From: Parasedimentitalea psychrophila
GTDB taxonomy: Bacteria; Pseudomonadota; Alphaproteobacteria; Rhodobacterales; Rhodobacteraceae
Assembly (NCBI RefSeq): GCF_030285785.1
Contig: NZ_CP127247.1
Span: 434,001 to 498,000, forward strand
DNA length: 64,000 nt
Reading direction: 5' to 3'
Under the pieces are notes generated by a model, which was not told the DNA's origin, did not search any database, and was given only the letters and a program-made list of their open reading frames with translations. How positions within the stretch are numbered: position 1 is the stretch's first letter; every line of letters begins with the position of its first letter. The position numbers were made by a program, and so were the translations under genes. Positions 1-9,018 of the stretch are shown one piece after another.

Positions 1-1528
1 TGGAGACAGCTATCTGTTGCATCGCAGCCAGCGCCCCTGCCCCAATCAACTCGAATTTGGCGAAACTGGATTGGTCAATCAGCACCACCCCTTCGCGGAC
101 CGCCCGGTGTTCCTCGGCAGCGTATCTCTTCCATCCTGGATTGATAAGGGCCAGTTGATCCACCGGCTCCACCCCTTCAGGGGCAAACCACAAGGGCCGT
201 TCCCAACCATTTTTTGACCCGTAAACCGCACCATGCTGTTTCAGCCGCTGATACAATGGGCTGAGCCGAAGATTGCGGGCGGTTTCCGCCTCTTGGCCTG
301 GATAGCGCATTTTGTAGTGGTGGGCGTAATGCTCGACTGCGCGGGGGTACATAAATGCCTTTGTAGCGTGGTGCGGGCTGAACCGGCGCACATCCAGTGG
401 CCACAAATCCAGACTGGGACTGCCATCCACGATCCATTCGGCGATCATTTCCCCTGCCCCACCACCAGCAGCAATACCGTATAGAAAACCAGTGGACAGC
501 ATCAGGTTACTCAGGTTCGGAGCCCAGCCCATGACAAAATCGCCATCGGCGGAATAGGGGATTGGGCCGTTAATGACCGTGCGGATGCCAACCTCATTGA
601 TCACCGGAGTTACCAGAGCCGCCAATTCCGCAAGCGGCGCAAACCGGTCCAGATTGTCCGGCAGCAACTGACGCACAAACTCTCCGGGAATGCCCTGATC
701 CCCAAATGGCAATGTGCCTTCCTCATAGCCACCAATCACCAATCGACCACCCACGTCGGGCTTGTAATAGACCAACCGTTCAGGGTCGCGCAGCGTCGGC
801 AGCCCCTTGACCAGTTCAGGGTTCGGCAATGGCTCAGTGACGATATATTGGTGTTCGACAGCACAGGCCGGAACGGTAACGCCCAGTTTTGCCGCCAGTT
901 CACGGCTCCACATGCCGGCTGCCAGAACCACAACTTCTGCTTCATAATCGCCATCCGAAGTCATCACCTTGGTGATGCGGCCATTGGTGATTTCAAAATC
1001 CGTGACCTTGACGCCCTGGCGGATCTGCGCGCCATATTTACGCGCACCTGCTGCAATGGCCTGACACAGGCCTGCCGGATCCACATGGCCGTCAGATGGA
1101 ATAAAGGCTGCCCCCTCCAACCCGCTGGCGTTGATATAGGGGAAAAGCTCCTTGGCTTCGGCAGGGCTGATAATCTCCATTTCCAGATCAAAACTACGCG
1201 CCATTGTCGTCAGCCGTTGCGCCTCCAGCAGACGTTCTTTGGTTGCGGCCAAGCGCAGGCTGCCGACTTTCTTCCAGTCGAACGCCATGCCGGTCTCTGC
1301 TTCCAACTGATCATACATAGCGACGGATCGTTTTAGCATGCGTGTCGTGTTGCGCGACGACCGCAACTGCCCAACCAATCCGGCGGCATGCCATGTCGCA
1401 CCCTCGGTCAGAGACGACTTTTCCAAAAGGACAACGTCTTTTTCACCCGATTTTGCAAGGTGATAGGCGATCGAGCAGCCAATTATTCCACCGCCAATGA
1501 TAAGATGTTTTACCGCGTGTATTGTCAT
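1..1528 (-). CDS. Dimethylglycine/sarcosine dehydrogenase-like FAD oxidoreductase, 3' end outside window
   Basis: An uninterrupted frame of about 509 codons runs from the ATG at 1528 to the window edge, so the C-terminus is missing. Residues 9-24 carry the Rossmann FAD motif (GGGIIG), and WHAAGL near residue 47 holds the histidine that binds FAD covalently in dimethylglycine and sarcosine dehydrogenases. The protein is clearly paralogous to the one at 2529-4970: the same GQLRS stretch, the same LRDPERL region and a GIAAGGGAG segment. The family oxidatively demethylates N-methylglycines and passes the one-carbon unit to tetrahydrofolate through a C-terminal GcvT-like domain, which would lie beyond the edge. 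It is divergent from the DeoR regulator at 1681. The exact substrate is not known. Confidence 0.85.
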   Translation of the reverse strand, partial: MTIHAVKHLIIGGGIIGCSIAYHLAKSGEKDVVLLEKSSLTEGATWHAAGLVGQLRSSRNTTRMLKRSVAMYDQLEAETGMAFDWKKVGSLRLAATKERLLEAQRLTTMARSFDLEMEIISPAEAKELFPYINASGLEGAAFIPSDGHVDPAGLCQAIAAGARKYGAQIRQGVKVTDFEITNGRITKVMTSDGDYEAEVVVLAAGMWSRELAAKLGVTVPACAVEHQYIVTEPLPNPELVKGLPTLRDPERLVYYKPDVGGRLVIGGYEEGTLPFGDQGIPGEFVRQLLPDNLDRFAPLAELAALVTPVINEVGIRTVINGPIPYSADGDFVMGWAPNLSNLMLSTGFLYGIAAGGGAGEMIAEWIVDGSPSLDLWPLDVRRFSPHHATKAFMYPRAVEHYAHHYKMRYPGQEAETARNLRLSPLYQRLKQHGAVYGSKNGWERPLWFAPEGVEPVDQLALINPGWKRYAAEEHRAVREGVVLIDQSSFAKFELIGAGALAAMQQIAVS

Positions 1529-1626
1529 GTCCAACCAGGCCTCTCACACTTCTGCCTTTGTCAGCTAACCTCCAGCTTCAACAAAAATCAACATTAATTT
1601 GGCTTTTTGTTGTTTAATCGCCTTGA

Positions 1627-1660
1627 GCGGCCCGCCAAACTGTCATAATTTGGCCGCCGC
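1627..1660. promoter_or_regulatory. Interrupted inverted repeat, candidate operator of the DeoR regulator
   Basis: Arms GCGGC/CCAAA (1627-1639) are mirrored by TTTGG/GCCGC (1649-1660) around a 9-bp centre. The site lies 20 bp before the regulator start at 1681, in the only shared space between two divergent genes, which is where an autoregulatory operator is expected. This is inference from symmetry and position. Confidence 0.4.
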
Positions 1661-1680
1661 AGCAGCAAGACAAGTCTGAT

Positions 1681-2460
1681 ATGTCAAAACACGAACAGAA
1701 AATCCTCAACACCGTTAATTTGCGTGGCACAGTCACCGTTACCGAACTGGCGCAGATTCTCGATGTCACAGATCAGACGGTGCGCCGGATTGTCATCCCC
1801 TTGGTCGAACGCGGCGACATAAAAAAGGTACATGGCGCGCTGGTCAGCACCCAGAACGTGATGGATCCACCATTTCTGGCGCGCATGAACAAGAACCGGG
1901 CCGCAAAAGTAGCCATCGCCAACTGCATTGCCGACCTGGTGGCTGATGGGTCTTCGCTTGCCATCGATACCGGGTCAACATCTGGGTTTGTGAGTCAGGC
2001 GTTGCGTCGAAAACAAAACCTGACCATCGTCACCAACTCGGCCTTCATCGCCAGCACCCTATCAATGATCGAGGGCAACCGGGTCTTTATGGCAGGCACC
2101 CAATTGCGGACCCATGACGGCGCGGCATTTGACCGGGCGGCATTTGACGTCATCGCCAGTTCCTCGGTTGACTATGCCATTTTATCGGCATCTCAAGTTC
2201 ACCCCACGCTTGGGTTTATGGCCTACGATCAATGTGAGGTAGATATCGCCCGGGCGATGATCGACATTGCCGGGCGAACCATTATGGCGGTGGATAGATC
2301 CAAGTTTATCAGCGATGGAGACAAACCGTCGCTTCGCTTGCCCAAGCTGGAACCAGATGATCTGATCATTTGCGACCAGAAACCCGGTTCGGCATTTTCA
2401 GATCTGACCAGCGACCACCAACTGGTGATCGCCAAGCCTGCCTCGCCACGCTCCGCGTGA
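1681..2460 (+). CDS. DeoR-family transcriptional regulator
   Basis: This 259-residue protein has the usual DeoR length and layout. An N-terminal winged HTH (about 5-60) contains DVTDQTVRR, followed by the KVHGA wing. A C-terminal DeoRC sensor domain (about 75-240) has the DTGSTS phosphate-sugar-type binding loop and a late VDRSKF motif. DeoR sensors usually bind a phosphorylated metabolite, which may fit the nearby kinase-like gene at 4979-5866. It is transcribed away from the partial flavoprotein gene and converges on the second flavoprotein gene. It probably controls the methylamine genes on one or both sides. It shares fold and layout with the second DeoR regulator at 10164. Confidence 0.85.
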   Translation: MSKHEQKILNTVNLRGTVTVTELAQILDVTDQTVRRIVIPLVERGDIKKVHGALVSTQNVMDPPFLARMNKNRAAKVAIANCIADLVADGSSLAIDTGSTSGFVSQALRRKQNLTIVTNSAFIASTLSMIEGNRVFMAGTQLRTHDGAAFDRAAFDVIASSSVDYAILSASQVHPTLGFMAYDQCEVDIARAMIDIAGRTIMAVDRSKFISDGDKPSLRLPKLEPDDLIICDQKPGSAFSDLTSDHQLVIAKPASPRSA

Positions 2461-2465
2461 TTTTT
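2447..2465 (+). terminator. Rho-independent-type terminator overlapping a stop codon
   Basis: The stem CACGC-TCC-GCGTG is followed directly by ATTTTT. It covers the TGA stop of the DeoR regulator and lies in the short gap between convergent genes. Confidence 0.6.
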
Positions 2466-2528
2466 AGCCAAAAACGCGCTGTCACTGCTCTGCTCACCGG
2501 GTGTCCAGCGTCACTACATTATTGCCGG

Positions 2529-4970
2529 TCAGCGCTTTACCCGTTCCATTTTTGGATCATACAGCGGCCCGAGCTGAACCGTGCAGGGCACCCGTTTGGT
2601 CGCAACTTCCAGCTCATAAGACCCGGCCCGTATAAAGTCGGCATTGATCACTTCATTTGAGCGCACATAGCCATAGCCGATCGACTTATTGACCGTGTAG
2701 CCAAATCCGCCGCTGGACAGCCAGCCAACCCGTTTGCCATCGCGGTAAATGGTTTCACGGCCCGACAACACCACATCAGGATCGGTGGTAAAGCAGGCAA
2801 GTATCTTCTTCACCCCGTTGTCGCGCTGCGCTTCCGCCGCTTTGCGACCTTTGAAGTCGATGTTCTTCTTCAGCTTAACCGCCCAAGCAAGCCCGGCCTC
2901 GGCCGGGGTGTGATCCGAACCAATATCCGACCCCCAGGCCCGGTAGCCTTTTTCCAGACGCATGCTTTCGATGGCTCGATATCCAGCATCTCTCAGTCCA
3001 AATTCAGCGCCGGCCTCGGTCAAAGCGTCATAGACGGTTGTGGCATATTCCACCGGCAGATGCAGTTCCCAGCCCAACTCGCCCACATAGGTGACACGCA
3101 GAGCATTGACCGGGCATCCTGCGATACCAATTGTCTTGGCAGTGCCAAATTTGAACGCTTCGTTAGAGACGTCACTGTTGGTCACCGTCGCAAGGATATC
3201 GCGCGCTTTGGGGCCCATCAGCGACAACACCGAATAGGCCGAGGTCACGTCAACCAGTTGTGCATTCATGCCTTTGGGAATGTTGCGCGAAATCCAGTCA
3301 AAGTCATGCGTCGCATAGCCGGTGCCGGTGACAATATAATACTCGTCTCTGGCCACACGCACAGCGGTCAGGTCACACTCGATACCGCCCCGATCGTTCA
3401 GCATCTGAGTGTATATCAACGATCCAACCGGTTTTTTCACGTCATTGGCAGCAATCCAGCTCAGTGCGGCCTCGGCGTCTGGGCCTTTGAGGGTAAATTT
3501 GGCAAACGAAGTCTGGTCAAACAAGACAGCTGCCTCGCGCCCAGCTTTATGTTCTTCTCCAACAGTGTCGAACCAATTCTGACGGCCAAAGCTATAGATG
3601 TCTTTGGCTTCCATACCCTCTGTTGCAAACCAGTTGGGACGCTCCCAACCCAGTTTCTCACCAAAGCAAGCACCCTTGTCTTTCAGCGTGTCATACAACG
3701 GTGACTTGCGGCACGGACGGCCCGAGCTGTTCTCTTCGAACGGCCAGGCCATGGTGTAGTGCTTGCCGTAAGCCTCGACTGTCCGGGTCCGCACCCAATC
3801 GGTGTCAAAATGCGGCCGACCAAAGCGGCGAATGTCAGCCGACCACAAATCAAACGGCGGCTCGCCATTTTTCACCCACTCGGCCAGCGCCATGCCGGCG
3901 CCACCACCGGCAGCGATGCCAAAAGCATTAAAGCCAGCGCCAACAAAGAAGTTCTTCAACTCGGGCGCTTCGCCAATGATAAAGTTACCATCCGGGGTAA
4001 AGCTTTCGGGGCCATTGGTCAGCGTCCTGATACCAGCAGTTTCAAGCGCCGGAACACGCCCTAGTGCCAGTTCCATCAGCGGTTCAAAATGATCATAGTT
4101 GCTGTCCAACAATGAATAATGGAACCCCTTTGGAATGCCCTTCGTGGCCCAGGGGATTGGATTTGCCTCATAGCCCCCCATGACCAGACCGCCAACTTCC
4201 TCTTTGTAATAAGTCAGCCGATCAGGGTCGCGCAGGGTCGGAAGATCGGATGTTATGCCGTCGATCCGTTCGGTGACCATATACTGGTGCTCCATCGGCA
4301 CCAACGGCACGTTGACGCCAACAGTAGCCGCAAATTCGCGCGTCCACTGGCCGCCACACAGAATGACCTTTTCACACTCGATAAAGCCCTTTTCGGTCAT
4401 CACACCCTTGATGACACCATCGTCCATCACAACCTTGGTGACCTTGGTGTCTTCCAAAATGGTGGCTCCTGCCATCCGGGCGCCTTTGGCCAAGGACAGG
4501 GTAATATCCGACGGATTGGCCTGACCGTCCGTGGGCATGTAGGCCGCGCCAATCACATCATCGATGTTCATCAGCGGCCAAAGCTCCTTCGCCTCGGACG
4601 GGGTTAAAAGCTCCATTTCGAGACCAAAGGAATGCGCCGTGGTGGCCTGACGCTTAACCTCGGTCCAGCGTTCTTCGTTGCAGGCCAGACGCAGCCCGCC
4701 GTTCATTTTCCAGCCCGTTGCCTGACCGGTTTCCTCTTCCAGCTTTTTGTAAAGATCAACGGAATATCCCAACAACTGGGTGATATTTGCGTTTGATCGC
4801 AGCTGACCAACCAGCCCCGCCGCGTGAAAGGTGGTGCCCGATGTCAGTTTCTTGCGTTCCAGCAGAACCACGTCGGTCCAGCCAAGTTTTGCTAGGTGGT
4901 AGGCCGTAGAGCAGCCCACGATTCCGCCGCCGATGATGACCGCTTTTGCGCTGGTTGGGAAGGAGCTCAT
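2529..4970 (-). CDS. Dimethylglycine dehydrogenase-like FAD/folate enzyme
   Basis: The protein has 813 residues, the normal size of two-domain dimethylglycine dehydrogenases. The N-terminal half is a DAO-type FAD domain with GGGIVG at 14-19 and FHAAGL with the covalent-FAD histidine at about 49. The C-terminal half (from about 430) is an aminomethyltransferase GcvT-like folate domain ending in its beta-barrel (VGWLSSGGFG region). The ATG at 4970 is preferred over an upstream in-frame GTG at 4982, because GAGGA lies 5 bases before it and it then does not overlap the previous gene. It is the last gene of a minus-strand run with the kinase-like protein and the transporter. The predicted role is oxidative demethylation of an N-methylated glycine; the substrate is inferred from family and context. 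Confidence 0.88.
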   Translation of the reverse strand: MSSFPTSAKAVIIGGGIVGCSTAYHLAKLGWTDVVLLERKKLTSGTTFHAAGLVGQLRSNANITQLLGYSVDLYKKLEEETGQATGWKMNGGLRLACNEERWTEVKRQATTAHSFGLEMELLTPSEAKELWPLMNIDDVIGAAYMPTDGQANPSDITLSLAKGARMAGATILEDTKVTKVVMDDGVIKGVMTEKGFIECEKVILCGGQWTREFAATVGVNVPLVPMEHQYMVTERIDGITSDLPTLRDPDRLTYYKEEVGGLVMGGYEANPIPWATKGIPKGFHYSLLDSNYDHFEPLMELALGRVPALETAGIRTLTNGPESFTPDGNFIIGEAPELKNFFVGAGFNAFGIAAGGGAGMALAEWVKNGEPPFDLWSADIRRFGRPHFDTDWVRTRTVEAYGKHYTMAWPFEENSSGRPCRKSPLYDTLKDKGACFGEKLGWERPNWFATEGMEAKDIYSFGRQNWFDTVGEEHKAGREAAVLFDQTSFAKFTLKGPDAEAALSWIAANDVKKPVGSLIYTQMLNDRGGIECDLTAVRVARDEYYIVTGTGYATHDFDWISRNIPKGMNAQLVDVTSAYSVLSLMGPKARDILATVTNSDVSNEAFKFGTAKTIGIAGCPVNALRVTYVGELGWELHLPVEYATTVYDALTEAGAEFGLRDAGYRAIESMRLEKGYRAWGSDIGSDHTPAEAGLAWAVKLKKNIDFKGRKAAEAQRDNGVKKILACFTTDPDVVLSGRETIYRDGKRVGWLSSGGFGYTVNKSIGYGYVRSNEVINADFIRAGSYELEVATKRVPCTVQLGPLYDPKMERVKR

Positions 4971-4978
4971 AGTATTCC

Positions 4979-5866
4979 TCACGTATTTTGGAAGTCAGAA
5001 AGGGCCGCTTGGAAACGCATCAGATTTTTGTCTGTGTACTGCGCGTAATCAAAGTCGATTTCAGAGTGGATTTCGGAAACCATGCTCCACATCGTCTCTC
5101 GTAGCAGAGACGCGCATTTCATGGCGTGGTATTGGTGGGCCAGCTGGGGTGTCAGCGGCGCCTCAAAATAGCTTTCCAGCATTGCGCATTCTTGCGCCTG
5201 GCTAAGTTCATTGTTGGACGCCAGTCCCGCCAGATCAAACAGCGGCGAGTTAAAGCCGCCGTATTCCCAGTCCAGCAGCCACAACCTGTCGCCATCCTCA
5301 AGGAAATTTGCCGCCAGCAGGTCGTTATGGCCAAGCACCAGCTGAACCGGACCAACGTCCTGTTCCAACTGGCGGGCGGTGCGCAATAGAGCGTCAAGTT
5401 TGGCCACATACGGCGATCCGCCATCCCGCAGCGTCGCCGCATAGTCGCGCAGAACATGGAACACCCAAAACGTCAGGATCGGGCCACGCACTTGCTGCAT
5501 TGCATCGGTGTGGCATCGTTTGATGAGCGGAATGATGCGGGCCAGCATGTCATCCTGACGCACGGAGGCCTCATCCAGCGGAGTGCCATTAATGAACTCC
5601 AGCACCAGAATACCCGGTTCTGCGTGAACAATGGCCGGAGCCACCCCAATGGCCTGCGCAGCACTATGCACAGCATGTTCGTTGAACCGCATGATCTGGT
5701 GCAGCGGAATGTCCTGCCCAACACGCACAACATAGCGTTTGCCCTGATCCACCAGTGACACGTTAAAGTTTGTGATCCCGCCCCCCAACAGGGCCACCTG
5801 TTGCGGAGCCTGCCAGAGCGGCAGAGCCGCGGCGCGATCCAGAGCTGCTTTTGCGGCGACATTCAT
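4979..5866 (-). CDS. Choline/ethanolamine-kinase-like (APH-fold) phosphotransferase
   Basis: The 295-residue protein has the hallmark catalytic loop of aminoglycoside/choline kinases, GHNDLLAANF (HxDxxxxN), followed by the metal-binding LLDWEYGG. Near the N-terminus, GGITNFN resembles the nucleotide loop of choline kinases. It should transfer phosphate from ATP to a small amino alcohol in the cytoplasm. Its ATG overlaps the stop of the permease gene (ATGA at 5863-5866) and only 8 bp separate it from the flavoprotein gene, so it is translationally coupled in the transporter operon. A phosphorylated product could be the ligand sensed by the DeoR regulators; that link is inference. Confidence 0.75.
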   Translation of the reverse strand: MNVAAKAALDRAAALPLWQAPQQVALLGGGITNFNVSLVDQGKRYVVRVGQDIPLHQIMRFNEHAVHSAAQAIGVAPAIVHAEPGILVLEFINGTPLDEASVRQDDMLARIIPLIKRCHTDAMQQVRGPILTFWVFHVLRDYAATLRDGGSPYVAKLDALLRTARQLEQDVGPVQLVLGHNDLLAANFLEDGDRLWLLDWEYGGFNSPLFDLAGLASNNELSQAQECAMLESYFEAPLTPQLAHQYHAMKCASLLRETMWSMVSEIHSEIDFDYAQYTDKNLMRFQAALSDFQNT

Positions 5867-7872
5867 TCTGTCAATCCCAACCTTTGTTTTGCCCGCTTGG
5901 CCGAGGCGGAGAGGATGCGATCGGCAATGATGGCGATAAAGGCCACCGAAAGGCCCGCAACGATGCCCAGCCCTGAATCGGCCTTGGTCAGCGCGATGTA
6001 GACTTGTTGGCCAAGATCGCGTGTCCCGACCAGTGCAGTGATGACCAGCATAGACAGCGCCAGCATGATGGTCTGGTTCAGGCCAAGCAGCAGTTCAGGC
6101 AGCGCCATCGGCAATTTGATCCGCCACAACAGCTGGCGCGGTGTGCAGCCTGACACCAGCCCTGCCTCGATCAACTGTGGATCAACATTGCGGATGCCAT
6201 GCGCCGCATAACGTACAGCCGGTGCCAGTGCATAAAGCACCACCGCGATCATTGCCGAAAAATCTCCGACCCGAAACAACATCACCACCGGGATCAAATA
6301 AACAAAACTGGGCAGCGTTTGCAGCGTGTCGATCAGCGAATTCACAACTCGGTTTGCCCGGTCGTTCTGCGCCGCCAAGATCCCCATTGGGATACCAATG
6401 GCCGAGGCCACCAAGACCGACACCCCGCACAGGTACACTGTCACCATTGCTTTGTCCCACAGCCCGCTGGCCGCGATAAATGCAGTGAACAGGCCGGTCA
6501 TGATGGACAGGCCAAGCCCACCCACGCGCCAGCCGATCAGGGTCATGGCAAAGATGCCCCAGGCCCAGGGAATACCGGTGAAGAACCGTTTCACCGGCAA
6601 CAGCAGATAGGACAGAAACGCTGTCTTAACAGCCTCAAACGTGTCAAAGTAATTGACGTTGATATAGGCCATGACATCGGACCAGAAGGTGCCTGTCGAT
6701 AGGGTCGCGACGTCAGGGTAGGACTGAATTCCCGGCAGCACCTGCGCCAGTAGGAAGGTCCCAATAGCGACAACCAGGACTGTCGTTGTCCACGGATGAC
6801 GCTTGGCAAGGTTCAGATCGGGGTCAACTAGGTGATCAGCAGCAACACGGGTGGCAAAGGCCTGGCTGAGCCGGTCCAGCGCAATCGCCATCACTACAAT
6901 GGCAACGCCCGCTTCAATACCGCCGCCGATATCCAGTCGCCGCAGCGCCGTCAACACGTCAAAGCCAAGCCCCCCTGCCCCGATCATCGAGGCAATAATC
7001 ACCATGTTCAACGTCAGCATGATGACCTGGTTCACCCCCACCATCAGCATAGGCGAGGCCGAAGGCACAATCACTTTCCACATCAGCTGATGTTTGGTGC
7101 AGCCAATCATGACACCCACATCATTGATTTCACTGGGGACGTTCCTCAGCGCCATGATCGTGACCCGCACCATGGGCGGCATGGCATAGATAATTGTCGC
7201 CACCAGCGCGGCCACCGGGCCAAAGCCAAACAAAAACAGGATTGGAACCAGATAGGCAAAGACCGGAACCGTCTGCATCAAGTCCAGAACCGGGCGAATA
7301 ATCGCCTCGAACAGCGGCGAGCGATAGGCCAGAATGCCCAGCATCAGCCCCCCAATCGCCCCAATTGGCACGGCAATCAGGACCGAAGCCAATGTGACCA
7401 TGGCACTGTCCCACTGGCCAAAGACCGCAAGATACAGAAAGCACCCGCCCATCAAACCTGCCAGTCTCCAGTCCCGCGCATAGTGGCCCATCGCCACCAG
7501 CGTTACGATGATAGCGATCCAGCTCAGCGATGGCGCAATCTCCACCGCCTCATTGCCCAACCCAACAGAGAACCCTTCGATCAGCAGGCTACGGGCAAAA
7601 TCATAGGGGCCTTCGATCAGCGAGGCGATAAACCGGGTCAGATCGCGAAAGGAAAACAACCCCAAGCTGGCGTCTTCGACCAGCCATTGCATAAAGGCGC
7701 TGATCTTGTCTTCCAGCGGCAGGCGTGCTGCGGCGGGGTATTTGATGATCCAGCGCGCATCAAGCGCCTTATACAGATCCCACGAATACTTGGACAGCAG
7801 CCAGGTCGCGGCAAACAGGATAATCCAAAATCGCGCCGCCGGTTGGGCAAATATTTGGCGCATCCGGTTCAT
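5863..7872 (-). CDS. Fused double-domain ABC permease for betaine/TMAO-type substrate
   Basis: At 669 residues this is about twice the size of a ProW-type permease and contains two complete binding-protein-dependent permease domains. Each has several hydrophobic helices and an EAA-type loop: the first around EINDVGVMIGCTKHQL, the second around LIEAGLVSGCTPRQL. Internal duplication is evident from the paired QTVPVFAYL / QTLPSFVYL segments. The binding protein-ATPase-large permease layout recalls roseobacter TmoXVW (trimethylamine N-oxide uptake) and glycine-betaine systems. It is coupled to the ATPase upstream (start and stop overlap at 7869-7872) and to the kinase downstream. Choice among betaine, TMAO and dimethylglycine cannot be made from sequence. 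Confidence 0.88.
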   Translation of the reverse strand: MNRMRQIFAQPAARFWIILFAATWLLSKYSWDLYKALDARWIIKYPAAARLPLEDKISAFMQWLVEDASLGLFSFRDLTRFIASLIEGPYDFARSLLIEGFSVGLGNEAVEIAPSLSWIAIIVTLVAMGHYARDWRLAGLMGGCFLYLAVFGQWDSAMVTLASVLIAVPIGAIGGLMLGILAYRSPLFEAIIRPVLDLMQTVPVFAYLVPILFLFGFGPVAALVATIIYAMPPMVRVTIMALRNVPSEINDVGVMIGCTKHQLMWKVIVPSASPMLMVGVNQVIMLTLNMVIIASMIGAGGLGFDVLTALRRLDIGGGIEAGVAIVVMAIALDRLSQAFATRVAADHLVDPDLNLAKRHPWTTTVLVVAIGTFLLAQVLPGIQSYPDVATLSTGTFWSDVMAYINVNYFDTFEAVKTAFLSYLLLPVKRFFTGIPWAWGIFAMTLIGWRVGGLGLSIMTGLFTAFIAASGLWDKAMVTVYLCGVSVLVASAIGIPMGILAAQNDRANRVVNSLIDTLQTLPSFVYLIPVVMLFRVGDFSAMIAVVLYALAPAVRYAAHGIRNVDPQLIEAGLVSGCTPRQLLWRIKLPMALPELLLGLNQTIMLALSMLVITALVGTRDLGQQVYIALTKADSGLGIVAGLSVAFIAIIADRILSASAKRAKQRLGLTE

Positions 7873-8900
7873 GACGTAGCTATCCGGCCGATCAACACAT
7901 CAACGACGGCCTGACGCCCGATCGAGCCGACGACAGTGCCGTCCTCATCCAGAACCCGAAACGGCAACGCATTGGATTCAATCTGGTCCGCACAATCTTC
8001 GATGCGTTGAGTGGCCTGAAGAGAGCCTGCGGTTTCACCATCAGGGGCACCCGGTGTCATCACCGCGCCCAGCGACAGCACCTTCGAACGTGGAATGTGA
8101 CGGGTGAACTCCTCGACATATTTTGTCGCCGGATTCAGGACCAGCTCTTCTGGCGTTGCAATCTGCACCACCTCCCCATCTTTCATCACTGCAATGCGGT
8201 CAGCCAGACGAATGGCCTCGTCAAAATCATGGGTGATGAAAACAATTGTCTTGTGCAACAGGTTTTGCAATCGCAGAAATTCGTCCTGCATCTCACGGCG
8301 GATCAGCGGGTCCAGCGCCGAAAACGGCTCGTCCAGGAACCACAGATCAGGTTCAACTGCCAAGGACCGTGCAATACCGACGCGCTGCTGCTGCCCGCCG
8401 GATAGCTGACGCGGATAATAAGCCTCACGTCCCTTCAGCCCAACCAGTTCGACCACTTCGCGGGCTCGGGCTTCACGCTCGGCCTTTGGCACACCTTGGA
8501 TTTCCAAAGGAAAAGCTGCGTTTTGCAACACCGTCAAATGCGGCAGCAGGGCAAAATGCTGAAACACCATGCCCATCTTCTTGCGGCGGATTTCGATCAG
8601 CTCTTTGCCGGTCATTGTCAAAAGGTCTTTGCCTTCAAACAACACCTCACCGCTGGTGGGTTCAATCAACCGCGACATGCAGCGCACCAGTGTGGATTTA
8701 CCAGAACCCGACAGCCCCATAATGACAAAGATTTCGCCCTGTCGAATTTGAACATTGGCGTTGCGAACGGCACCAATCAACCCATGCGATTTCAGATCAT
8801 CGGCGCTTGGGTTGCCCTTGTTTTCCCTATGAACGCGATTGGCATGAGCCCCATAAATTTTCCAGACATTTCGGCAGTCCAGCAAGATAGGTTTTTCCAT
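7869..8900 (-). CDS. ProV-like ABC transporter ATPase (quaternary amine type)
   Basis: The 343-residue ATPase has Walker A GLSGSGKST at 62-70, the signature LSGGQQQR, Walker B WFLDEPFSALD and a switch histidine in VFITHDF. The long N-terminal extension before Walker A and a C-terminal regulatory part resembling a CBS module (DEDGTVVGSI) are typical of ProV/OpuAA ATPases. The ATG at 8900 is chosen because GAGGAC lies 4 bases upstream; an in-frame GTG at 8915 is the alternative. It energises the double permease it overlaps by 4 bp. A hairpin separates it from the binding-protein gene. Confidence 0.9.
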   Translation of the reverse strand: MEKPILLDCRNVWKIYGAHANRVHRENKGNPSADDLKSHGLIGAVRNANVQIRQGEIFVIMGLSGSGKSTLVRCMSRLIEPTSGEVLFEGKDLLTMTGKELIEIRRKKMGMVFQHFALLPHLTVLQNAAFPLEIQGVPKAEREARAREVVELVGLKGREAYYPRQLSGGQQQRVGIARSLAVEPDLWFLDEPFSALDPLIRREMQDEFLRLQNLLHKTIVFITHDFDEAIRLADRIAVMKDGEVVQIATPEELVLNPATKYVEEFTRHIPRSKVLSLGAVMTPGAPDGETAGSLQATQRIEDCADQIESNALPFRVLDEDGTVVGSIGRQAVVDVLIGRIATS

Positions 8901-8976
8901 GTCGTCCTCGGGCACAACCAGACCGTCCCAACAAAATGCGGGTCAGGAATAGTTGAATAAATTGGGGTATTTAAGG

Positions 8977-9002
8977 GGAGCGGCAGGTCACCCAGCCGCT
9001 CC
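8977..9002 (-). terminator. Hairpin between binding-protein and ATPase genes
   Basis: GGAGCGGC and GCCGCTCC form a perfect 8-bp stem around a 10-base loop. It lies directly after the binding-protein stop codon on the minus strand and has no strong T-run. This is the usual place of an mRNA-stabilising or partial-termination hairpin that lets the binding protein be made in excess. Confidence 0.55.
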
Positions 9003-9018
9003 GGTTCGTCGACGTTAT

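Noticed and set aside
6832-7914. 360-codon open frame on the plus strand
   Set aside because: Antisense to the double permease; low-complexity His/Arg/Asn/Gln content and no ribosome-binding site of note.
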